The translations under genes were made by a program, and so were the position numbers. Shown one piece after another: positions 48,501 to 59,379 of a stretch of DNA of 64,000 nt; position 1 is the first letter of the stretch; each line of letters opens with the position of its first letter. Under the pieces are notes generated by a model. It made no database searches and was not told the origin of the DNA. It was given only the letters and a program-made list of their open reading frames with translations. Source of the stretch: Steinernema hermaphroditum (lineage: Eukaryota > Nematoda > Chromadorea > Rhabditida > Steinernematidae); NCBI GenBank assembly GCA_030435675.1, contig CM059623.1, positions 1,080,012 to 1,144,011 of the forward strand, in the 5' to 3' direction.

Positions 48501-50810
48501 CTCTGAAACGCGCGTCAATGATCTATAAAGTCAAAATGAGAACTTGATGAGGAAAAATAAAGCTTAGGGAGAAGATCAGAAAGATGGATTATTCTGACTT
48601 GTCACCGCTCCGACACTTGAGATTACGCTAAATCACCTTTTTGTCCCCTTTCCTTCTGATATAACACCCTTTGGATCAAAGTTGTGCGCAAAAAATGCTT
48701 CGAGAACGCCAATGCGGAAGTAAATCGCTATTTTGATTTTGAGCGTACAAGTTCCGCTAGGCGATCATACTACTGAAATGAATCTGAACACAAAATGGTC
48801 CTGAATGACGATGATTTGAAACGTAAAAGTGGAGAATTATTTGTATATATTCATCAGTTTTTCATAAATCGCTTAATTTCTCTGCGGGTATTGAATTTGG
48901 TAGCTCGAGTGACATGTCATTCGATCAAATTCAAATTCTCCGCATTTTTGAGTTGGAATTTCTGCCAAATGCTCTAGTTCGCTCGTAAATGGCGAAAAAA
49001 GACAAAGAGTACGAAATCCCCATTGAAAAAATGCGAAAGAGGCAAAACTACGGTAGTCTGGTGGTCCCGCCACGAGCACCTTGCCTACACCGACCATATC
49101 GACTGCTGAATGCGTCTCCAAACTTTTATGTCACCGCGTATGTAGACGCTGTAAAAAGTAAGGAATTTTTGCAACTTATCAACGTTACAACATTTATTCG
49201 GTAATGCATTAGTCATTGGTTGTCGGCACTCATTACTATCCATATATTGCCGCGTTTTTCGGATCAACTTTGTGGTAAAATCTCGCTATATCTTCTTGTT
49301 CACGTTGGTAAAGGTGTATGGACTATTGCGGCGCTGACATAAGTTATGGCATCCAGTATGCATTTTAAGGCTCGAAATTTCAGGACCGAGACAAATAGTG
49401 TCCTTTACTATTGCGTTCCTCAACTGGGGCGGTCCAGTGCCCAAAACAAACTTAATAAGTGGTTATAAAAATAATGAATTTTTGTACGGATCATTTTTCC
49501 CACTCCGCTGTTCACCTGTGTTCTTACTGTAGCTATTGCTATAAGGTCCTTACTGTTGTTATGCAGTCAACGTATTTTTCTGAACGACATTGCGGTGAAA
49601 CGGTCGTTTTTCGATGTCATTAGTTGTGATATCCATATCAATAGTAAAGACTATCGACAAATTTTTGATGGTTAGTATAAGAAACTTCCCGGCGTCTTCT
49701 ACTACCTCAAATGGGGCGGTCCAGTGATCAAAACAAACACGATAAAGTGCTGTCATAGAAAAGAAATAAAAAATAAAGAATTTTTGCAACTTACCAACGT
49801 TACAACATTTATTCGGTAATGCATTAGTCATTGGGTATCGGTAATCATTACTATCCATATCTTCCCGTGTTTTTCTGCACAACTTTTTGGTGAAATCTTG
49901 TTATATCTTCTGGTTTGCGCTGCTCGTTATTCGGCGAATCGGTAATTGCGGTGCTGAGATTGGTTGTGGCATACAATAATCCAGTGCTCAAAACGAACTT
50001 AGTAGATATATAAGGAATTTTTGCAACTTATCAACGTTACAACATTTGTTCGTTGTGATGCATCAATCATTGGTTATCAGTAGTCATTCCTATCCATATC
50101 TTCCTGTCTCTTTCAGGGAATTATTTCAAAAAGGTAATCATTTTTGAGCGTTTCTGTTTACGTAAGACAGATCGGAAGGACGATTTGAACTGTCGAATGC
50201 GTTTCCAAACTTTTATGTCACCGTGTTATGTAGACGCTGTAAAAAAATAAGTAATTTTTGCAACTTTCCAAAAGTACAACATCTGTGCGGAAACGCATCA
50301 GTCATTGGTTGTCGTCACTCATTACCATCCATATCTTGCTGTGTTTTTCTGAGCAACTTTGTGGTAAAATTTCGCTATATCTTCTTGTTCACGTTGGTAA
50401 AGATGTATGGACTATTCGTCGCTGACAGAAGTTATGGCATCCAGTAATGCATTTCAAGGCTCGAAATATTGGGACCGAGACAAATAGTGTCCTTTACTGT
50501 ATAGAATATCGACTATTGCGTTCCTCAACTGGGGCGGTCCAGTGCCCAAAACAAACACAATAAGGTGCTGTCATAGAAAAGAAATAAAAAATAAAGAATT
50601 TTTGCAATTGCGGTGCTGAGATTACTTGCGGCATCCAATAATCCAGTGCTCAAAACGAACTTAATAGATATATGTATAAGGAATTTTTGCAACTTTTCAA
50701 CGTTACAACATTTGTTCGTTGTGATGCATCAATCATTGCTTGTCAGCAATCATTCCTATCCCTATCTTCCCATCTCTCTCAGAGAATTATTTCAAAAAGG
50801 GAGTCATTTT
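45515..50810 (+). repeat. dispersed-tandem array of an ATTTTTGCAACTTATC cassette
   Basis: Copies start at ATTTTTG 45525, 49165, 49780, 50017, 50254 and 50683, with a chimaeric one at 50598. The conserved block runs about 60-120 bp: ATTTTTGCAACTTATCAACG, TTACAACATTT, TGATGCATCAATCATTGG or TAATGCATTAGTCATTGG, then CCATATCTTCC. Linked blocks such as AACTTTGTGGTAAAATCTCG and CTTCTTGTTCACGTTGGTA recur at about 47455, 49270 and 50350. The motif is unchanged in every copy, while the region 40-60 bases downstream varies. Confidence 0.85.
47165..47400 (+). repeat. copy of GC-rich dispersed family
   Basis: GCGAACGGTCGGATCGTTC, CAATCGCCCCGGCTACCAG and GGACACCAGGGTTG align with the 34900-35000 part of the longest copy, same orientation. 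Confidence 0.65.
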
Positions 50811-51114
50811 GAGCGCTTCTGTTTACGTAAGCCAGATCGGAAGGACTATTTCTCATAGCAAGCCCCTTTCTTTACTTATATAATAGAACTTATTTTTGGT
50901 CCTAGTAACATGAACGGCCTGTAACAACTTACTCACAATTGTACTATTTTTGAAATATTTACTTTGTAATCTCGGACAACTCACAGATACATACATTTTC
51001 TCATTACTCTAAAAGTATTAGGAATTTGGAAACGCGGATGTCTCTTCATTTTTGACTGTGATTGTTCATTCCGAATCAGAATCCCCTATATATAAACGGA
51101 GAACCGACGGATCC

Positions 51115-51490
51115 GTTGGTCTGTGTGTGTGTTTTTCCGTGCGCACGGGGAAAACACCCACACAAAATAAGGACCCCGAGAGGAACCGAACCCGACAAAC
51201 GGAGAACGATCGCAATGAGCCACACAGACAGTTGATATGAAAGCGCTCTACTTCCACTATGTTTCTGGCGATGCTAGGCTTTGAGTTTCTTTTGCAGTTT
51301 TTCAGTGATTTTTTGCCTATTTTGTAACCAGCAGAGTTATATGTTCGAGTTTCCTGGAACTTTGCAGTTTTTTTGCCCACTTCAGCCATTTATATGAGCG
51401 CCAATCTTGCCGCCCGCAGGGCTATGGACTACTTGGTTTTTAGTACCTGTAGGGACCGAATTCGCGCGCAGCCGCGTTTATTATTATAAT
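51115..51490 (+). mobile_element. most complete SINE-like copy
   Basis: Runs from GTTGGTCTGTGTGTGTG through GAGCCACACAGACAGTTGAT, TCTGGCGATGCTAGGC, TATGTTCGAGTTTCCTG, CCAATCTTGCCGCCCGCAGG and TTTAGTACCTG to GCAGCCGCGTTTATTATTAT. No open frame. Related copies lie at 18972-19197, 20211-20500, 37177-37490 and 59640-59830 (inverted). Confidence 0.7.
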
Positions 51491-53064
51491 TCGTGGATCC
51501 CAATTCCAACTATTGGTGCACGTGGATTCTTCTCGTATGGGTCTGTGTCACCATCGCTTTCTGGAACGCCATCTGGTTTCGAGTCCACCAAGACATCTTC
51601 TTGTGGGAATTCCAGCTTAACATGGGTATATATCATGACACTTCATTTTGTTCGTTACTGATTTTTTGCACTAATTTTTGTCTGTTCATGATGGCATCTT
51701 CCACGATCATGATCCTCGTGTTAAGCGATTTGTATTTTATCATTTGCCTTTCGCGATTTGTATTTTATCATTTGCCATTTGTCTTTGACTGCTCGCTCAA
51801 CTCACTCAATATTTTTCATTGTCTTTCATGTTCCGATATGTTTTTGCTCAACTGCACTGTGCACCAAGATCTTCACCAAGATGCACCACTTCAGAGAGAG
51901 TGGGTGGACGACCCAACCGATCGCTACCGACACTGTAACTGTTTATTCTGAATCAGAATTATCAAAATCCACGGATCCCGTTCTAATCATTGGTTCATAT
52001 GCATTCTTCTCGCGTGTGTCGTGTGTATGTGTGTCGTGTGTGTCGCCGTCTGCTTCGTGATCTACCAATTCTGCTCCCATGTGGGCAGGGTATTCGATTT
52101 TTAACGTACAGAGGTTTTCACGTTGGTAAAGTTGTTACAAGTTAACCCACTTGTCGGTCTCTTCGAAAAGTTCCATATTTCGATAAAACTCACTCAAAAT
52201 ACACTTTTTTATTTTTGACCATCTCTAGCGCAGAACTGTTCGTCTCTAGTCTCAACTTTTGGCTGCCCTTTGATTCGTCTTTTATGGTCCATTTTTTGCC
52301 GACCTAACTTCTAGAAAAATTACTCGGAATTTTTGTGGTCTTGCAGAATATATGAAAGCGATTCCATCAAATATGGTGTGCAATTCATCCTGACACTCCT
52401 AAATTTAAATCCTATGAAAAAAGAGGACGATCAATGAGGAAGTTCTTTGTGGATTTTTGTTTAAGTCAGCTACGTTCAGAACTTATTTCTTGCAACTGGT
52501 TTCATCTTATCCAAATTGAGAACCAACAAGTAAGTTCCGGTGGGGGTCGTTTAGGACTGACGGTGTGCGAGGAGCGGTGCAAAGAGAGGCAGACGACGAG
52601 AGAAAAAGCAAATGATAGCAATGAAGGGCTTACTGCGACTTCGGCGTCCATTTTTCGTTTTGAGGGTCGGTTCTTCCGATGCTCAATGAACTCATCGCAA
52701 CGATGTTGTGGACCCAGTGGCTGTAACATTTCTTCTTTCACTGTTTTATGTATTGCTTCATCTTACACAATGTCGTCATTTCAGTGTTTGACTGTGGAAT
52801 CCGCAATTATATGGGGTTGAAGCATAGAAAATAAGCATTTTTGATTGGCGTTTGTTGTCAAGGTGCCTAGTATGGTCGTAAAACCGGTGGTCGGCTTCTA
52901 TTCGTTACTCATGCACACGTGTCAGTGGAGTATGGTCACCTCCCATTCTTAACATAACTGCTTTGACTGTTCATATCGGACCATGTGGATATGCAGCATA
53001 TGGTTACTGTGTCCACATAGCGAACATTTTAGATCTACACATTAGTCCTTTTGATTACTATTCG

Positions 53065-53400
53065 CTACTTACAATGGTATATGGACAATAACTTCACCAT
53101 CCTTTTGGCGGATCTTTCTCTGATTCTGAGGTCTCTGGTGAAAGGCTGATCCTTCTTTTGGCGAGAACGGCCTCGAATCTTTTTGATTTTGTGAATATTT
53201 TTTGTTTGTAGATGCGGAACGGTGTTTTTCGCTTCTGTGCGGTTTCCAGAGTCCTTAAAACCTTTCAACGCATTCCAGACGTCTTGCTTCTTGAGTTTCA
53301 GCAGTCTAGAAATCTGTACATGCTTTGCCTTGCATCCGATTGCAGAACCGTTCACAACCACACTCAAAAACGACAACTCCACCGATCGCTGGGAGTCCAC
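53065..53400 (-). pseudogene. Tc1/mariner-like transposase N-terminal fragment
   Basis: The frame contains ISRLLKLKKQDVWNALKGFK DSGN followed by a basic stretch. The spacing of a helix-turn-helix with Val-Trp-x-Ala-Leu-Lys-x-Phe-Lys-x-x-Gly resembles the DNA-binding domain of Tc1/mariner transposases. No DDE/D catalytic region is visible downstream, and the frame ends within 112 codons. Confidence 0.42.
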
Positions 53401-54120
53401 AGGGGCACTCTGACCTCTCTGCTGCTCTTTGCAGTGTCCTGTCTCGTCTAGAAGGTGTTCTCGAATCTTCTGCGTCTTGTAGACACGCTATTTGGCGCGT
53501 AGACGTCTGGCTCAGAATTGGCGCGCGATTCAAACCCTACTGAAATGCGGAAAAACCCATAGAAACTAATGTCGATTCGTGGCAGAATATGCCGGTTCTG
53601 ATCGATCTGTAAGACATGCTATCTGGCACCTGGATCCATTGCCATACGATCCCATCCCCACAATTGCCGTCTTCATAGAATTTTTGCTCCTTCATTCTAG
53701 TGGCCATTTCGACAGAATCGAATCTCGTATGTTTTCTACTTTTTCCAAACCGATATTGCCTTCTCAAAACAGCAAAAGCAGATGAAAATGTTACAACGCG
53801 TTGAGTTTACGGTCGAACCAGTTTGGTTTCAACTTTCAAACGCCCCAGAGAGTTTATAAACGTCTTCGCTTGACATTCGATCCACATTTTGTTTCCGTCT
53901 TCGGCAGTTTTATTGTCGTCTCAGTGGAGTGTGGCTCAACAACTAGTTTTCAGTTGTTTGTGACCCCTGCCAAAGTGTTAAATAGTATGTGTTTTCCGCA
54001 GTTTGACCGTTCTGAAGTGTCAGACTTAGATTGAACCCAATAATGCCACAAAATATCAGCTGATTGAGAACGTCATTCGCATTGGCATCGACAACCCGCA
54101 GTGTTAAGTCTTCACAGATC

Positions 54121-54190
54121 TGTAGATTTGGTGCAACCGGTTAGCTGCCTGACTGCACGGTGCGAAGTCGCGAGTTCGATCCTTCCGGTA
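54121..54190 (+). repeat. tRNA-like pseudogene or SINE head
   Basis: An A-box-like TGGTGCAACCGGTTAGC and, about 27 bases later, a B-box-like GAGTTCGATCC are at tRNA-like spacing with a short pairing in the anticodon-arm position. The acceptor and T stems do not pair, so a functional tRNA is not supported. Confidence 0.5.
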
Positions 54191-54612
54191 TGTACATTTT
54201 TCCACATCTCCCCGCGACGTTTTTACCACACGAAACTCAGTTTATGGGAGCGTGGATGTGTCGATTCTGCGTCCAAAATGTGTAACATATCAACATATCA
54301 TGTCATTATTTAGGTTTTCTAATCACTCTGTCACGATTCGTCTTTCATCGTGACTTTTGTCTCATAGGATATGCCGACAAAGGCGAGAACGTCTGGCGTA
54401 AAAGTGTGGTGTCTATATTTTCGAGAATTTAAAAAAGTGTGAGCAGTCTCACTCACTCTTATTTTTCAAAACCTTATTTTCTTGTTTTTGTTCAATTAAT
54501 CACAATCCGATCTGAGTGTAATATGGAATCAGGGAAACATTGCTTCATGACTTTCTGTGTTTGTAAGACGTTCTTACGCGGCGCAATACCGTTGATAGAA
54601 GATAGATAACGT

Positions 54613-54760
54613 CGATGCGAGCCCCGAAGCCCCACCTGTGTTCCAACACTCTTGGAGGGAGAAGTTACGCCGTCGTTTCTGGAGGTTTGGAGATTCCCTC
54701 ATGCCCCGCTAAACGCGCCGCCACTGACCGGTTGAAGCCGGAAGCGATAGGCATCCTCAG
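54613..54760 (+). repeat. fragment of GC-rich dispersed family
   Basis: ATGCGAGCCCCGAAGCCCC and the following GCCACTGACCGGTTGAAGCC align with the GAAGATGCGAGCTCAAAAGC and CCGACCGGTTCACCATAAG parts of the copy at 58165-58300. Confidence 0.45.
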
Positions 54761-56427
54761 TGAAGTTAAATGTCTCGGAATACATCACGATTCGTGATGT
54801 ATTCGTGATTCACGAATTCATTTTTGACGTTCCGGTTAAGGTTCATAGTACGTAGTTGCCAATGTGTGTCAGTTCTCTGTACGAGAATTGTACTTCTTCA
54901 CGTGGCCGATTGTCACAAAACAAATTTTTGTCTGTTGATGAATTCGACAGGGAAATATTTTCGAGAATTTACTGGCGAACCTTGTAGACCAGATAGGGTA
55001 GAGCCAAGAAGTAGGACTCAGAAGGGTAGAGTAAAATTTGATAAAGTGTGTCCTAGCGCGTGATTTAGGCGTACTTTTTGAACGCGCTCCATGGAAGCTT
55101 TTTCGACTACAATCGTCGATCACTACTGGTCCGGCTAGCGAATTCATACTCCATCGGACGCAACATTAGTTGTAGCCACAAGATACTGGTAAATACCATA
55201 GTACCAAGTAGTGACCTTTCGTCGACGAGTCCGCCGACAACGGACAACATTTGACAATTGCGATGATTTACATATATTTCATTTTTATATACCCTGTGTT
55301 CCGACCGTTCAGGGGGAACGGCACGAGAGAGCGCAGACGGACAGAGATAAAGCACACTTTTGTTTTTGGGCGCATTTTATGCGCAGTTCTGGCCTTGAAG
55401 AGAACCTTTGAGAACCACAATCAAACGGCAAGCGAGCCGTTCGTATTTTACCGAAAAGTATTTTGAAGAGTACTCAAAAAGAGGTTGTTTTAAATATAAA
55501 GGTTGTCAGTCGTTGTCGGACTCGTTGGGATCACTGGTACGAAGGTGTTACTTTCAAAGGCGGGGGTGTACAAAGCCAGCGAAGTGGAATCCTATAGCTG
55601 GAGCGACTCGCAGCGTAAGTTTCGGCATTACAACTATGGTATGAGTGGCCTATGAGTTCGAGGGACTCGTCCAAGTAATCAGACTCATTTTTGTAACTTT
55701 CTCGTTCAACGAACCATCGTTTTGTTAAAATAATTGTGAATCGGCTTGTCGGAAAAGTTAATTTTTGACGCTTCGCAGCTTTTCTTTCCAATGGATAGGA
55801 AGGAGAAGGGAGCATGTTCGAAAACTTCTAGGAATTCTTGTTGTGACATGTCTTGAGACTCATATAAGTCTTGAATAGAAGGCTGAATAGTTTGAATAGT
55901 GAACGAAATGACCAAAACCATCTGGTTGCCATGGAGAGCAAGATCAAAAGGTTGTTCATGGACTCGTTCAGCATCATTTTTGGACGGTCTTCGAAATATT
56001 TGATAGTTCATCCAATGCGTTATTCGAATTGAGCTATTCAAGTAAGAAGTTGCAGTTGTTGCATGAACTTCGCGGACCATTTTCTAGAAAGGTTAAAGTG
56101 ACATGGCAAGTGGTCAAGATAAAGTCGATATGGAACTGCATTTCTGAAAGATGATATTTTTTTTGGATCAAAGACGAAGTTTGCTTAAGATGAAAAATTT
56201 TTCAGTATCCCATTTTTGAATATTTGAGGGTAGGTTTCAGAGCATCGATATAGATTGCCAACCCCGTTTCGCTATCGATAGTATTTGCGGTGATAATCGG
56301 GCTTGAAGTAAAAAACTTTTTGCACAAATCATGTTGTCGAAGTCGTGAGTTAGAGGAGGAAGCCACCGCAGTGCTCTACAACGTGGCTGAAGCAAATTTA
56401 CACGAAACCGTTGATGGCATGTGGTGG

Positions 56428-56500
56428 GGATGCATCGGAACCAGAATTCCGGCGTTAAAAGCCGCAAAACCGGAAAAACCGGAACCGGGTACATTCCTAA
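56428..56500. mobile_element. degraded hAT-like MITE
   Basis: Starts GGGGATGCATCGGAACC and ends CCGGAACCGGGTACATTCCT, a decayed version of the TAGGGATGCACCGGAAC inverted termini at 14875 and 23685. Confidence 0.5.
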
Positions 56501-57994
56501 TTTTTACCATAAATCTCTATTTTTGATCCCATAGAGCCCATTTTACAACAAAGCCCTAAAACGATTGGAAAGAAAAGCCTTTCAGAATTTTGTTTAGAGA
56601 TTTTCAGGCGTTTCCGCGTTGCGTTCTTGGGCCTTTCGCATGAAAGCGTGTCTCTCACGTGCGTCGCGCGTCTGTGCAGTAAACAAAAAGCCACACCACG
56701 TAGCCTGTCGGTTGTCCGTAGCCCTCATAATACAAATCAATGCAAGGCGTATTCAAATTCTGGAAGTTCTCTTATCTCGTAAGCCTTTTGCTCAAATCAG
56801 TACATTTTTTCTGTGAAAATAATCAACTTTAAAACACAATAAATCTCGGAAGTACAACGCTGTTTGCCGAAATATCATTGAAAAGAGTGGTTTTTCTATT
56901 TCCCGAGATCATGTGTTAGAGCTCCAGCAAGAATGCTGGTCAAGTTCGAGTTCTGAATGTCGATTGTTGTTCAAACTGTAGGGTAGCTGGTTCTACTCAA
57001 ATATCACCATGAATGCAATTCGAGAGTACAAACTCTTTTTTTTTCTCTTCTCTGAAGTGTTTCTATGGTAGTCAATTTTTGTGGAACTTACTTGATCCTG
57101 TTGTTCCACGGCTTCCGTCCCAAGAAATCTGTTTTACGTCATTCTGCTGTCGTGGTATGCTGTTATGCTAGCATCAACAACGAGACGTGAAAACGAGGAA
57201 GCCAAGTAGCGGAACGACGATGAGGCCTTACACAGAGATGGGCGACCACACGCAGCGAAACGGTTGCTTCTGTTGGAGATTTTCTTTTCGAAGATGTCGT
57301 TTGTGTCCCAATGGTGTAGATTAGTTATTTATTTGTACTGTGCACGCTGGCGAAGTTGAGCTTAGCCACCGGTACTCCTGTTTATTTTTAATAATTGCTT
57401 CAATCGCTGCGTGTGGTCGCCCATCTCTGGCCCTACATACTTTATAGGTGGGTTATATATGGGTTCAACTTTATGGAAACTCATGCTATGGCAAGCAAAT
57501 TCAATTCAATTTTTGTAGATTCTACATTCAGCCTTTCCACTATCTAACTCACGTGTTAAGAAGGGATGTAGAGGATAAATAAAAATTTTTCTCGCCGACG
57601 TCGCCGTAAAACTTCTATTGAAACTGGGTTTACTTGTTATACATCTATTTTTGCCTCTTAACATCGATCAGTGATTGAGATCTTAATTTGGCATTTGGTA
57701 CTCATACTACTAGCTCAACTTTGGTTCACTCATCCTTTCAGAACTTTGGACAACTCTTATAACCTAAAAACGGTAATTCCTAGTTGGTTGGTTTAAATTA
57801 GACCGTTGTATAGGGCTAATCGTTCCAAACTGTTTTTGCGCTCATTTCTTTCGTTTTATTATGATCAAAAATTTGGTTTTCTGCAACATCGTTTCCAAGA
57901 CCACATTTATTTTTGTAGTAAGCATCATTTGACGATCCTCGTCCATCTATCAACGATTGAGATCTTTATTTGGTACGCACATTTTTGTCTTTAT

Positions 57995-58398
57995 TGTTCC
58001 GGCTTCCAGAGGGAATTGGGACACCCGGAAGCCGTAGTCCCACCACCGCTGACAAACAAGATGTCCGACGCCAGGAATCCGGCTGCGTGAGATGTCACCC
58101 TGAAGGTCGCCGACGCTCTGAGGACCACCGAAGACGCAACTCCCGGACCACGGACTCATCTCTCCGAAGAAGATGCGAGCTCAAAAGCCTCCGCTGTGCC
58201 GCAAACGCCCCGAGAAGAAGAAGTTCTACTGCCATTTCCGAAGTTTTGCCGTCTCCCACATGCCCGTGATGCGCGCCGTCTCCGACCGGTTCACCATAAG
58301 CGCCACGCCAGGGATGAAGCCGGCTACAACGAGACATCCTCTGTTTGTCTATTATTCGGTGTCGTGCAAGGCGTAAGCCTTTGATTCACGAAATAAAC
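57995..58398 (-). mobile_element. copy of GC-rich retroposon-like family, rearranged
   Basis: The left part (57995-58090) is the inverted form of the block at 27040-27130. The right part runs on the + strand to GCAAGGCGTAAGCCTTTGAT and AATAAA at 58392-58397, as at 35386-35423. It is followed by ACTCGTAA repeats, not a poly(A) run. The opposed orientations suggest two insertions or an internal inversion. Confidence 0.55.
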
Positions 58399-59379
58399 TC
58401 GTAAACTCGTAAACTCGTGGAAGAGGGAAGGGGGCACCGGGAGCGAGAGGAGAACCGACCGACCGATGAGCAAGCGCGCCGACCGACTGCTGTTCGGTGG
58501 ACCTTTGGAGAGCAGGACTGCTTGTATTGACGAGTGGGTCCTGACATTATTATCCAGATTAGTGGTTGGATGTTTGCAACTGGTACGTTATATTGTATAC
58601 AAGTGTGAAACAAGTGTCCTGACCAAAATTGTGTGAAGTGCCCTATCGTTACGAATGTGAGAGAGTTTTTGGAGTTTACTGACAAGAGGACGCTTCAAAG
58701 TTCCAGCCGTGGGCAATCAGGCATGTCCTAGCAGGAACCACCCGTGAAGCCCAGCTACTGCGAAAAAGGAACTCGAGTGTGCAGCTCCTGCTCAAGCCAC
58801 GGTTAAATAATTCTACGTCATTCAAAGATAGAGGCTAACTTCGTTTTTTATTTTTTATTGAATATAGGGCTATGTTTACGTCATACAAAGATAGAGGGGA
58901 TAGGTCCACTTGGCAAGATCACAAGTTTCGATATGTTCAATTTTTGCATTACTGCTCAAACTCAATAGCTCAATACAGCATTTTTTAAATTGATTTCCTT
59001 ATTCACTAAAAAGGACTCCTTCTTCTTTGTTATTACTATCCGACCTGCTGGTTTATCTTTCGTTCCGCCTTTTATCTCTCTTCCTCGATCTAGTTTTTCT
59101 ACGAAACAGTCGTAGCTATGTGCTTCTGGCTGTGCTGGCGGTGCACTTCGCCGATTTTATTGATGATTCAATCAGGAACTGATCAAATGTTATTCCTGGT
59201 CGGTTCGCACTGCGCGTGACCATGAAACGAACGTTTATCCTTCGGAGAACAGGTTTCCGGATTCAATCACCGCAATTGTTTCATTTCTCGTTTTCGCCTA
59301 CCTTTATTAGTTTAATCACAGCATGTAATGTTTCTTTCTTCGTGCATCTGTTATGTAAACAGGAATGACTTTTGCAAAA

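Noticed and set aside
54121..54190. Functional tRNA
   Set aside because: A and B boxes are recognisable, but acceptor and T stems do not pair.
24070..57981. YRNT start signature 40-45 bases from the motif
   Set aside because: I checked about 100 sites by hand. A T preceded by YRN at positions 42-43 occurred in about 19, close to the 15 or so expected from composition, so it is not evidence either way.
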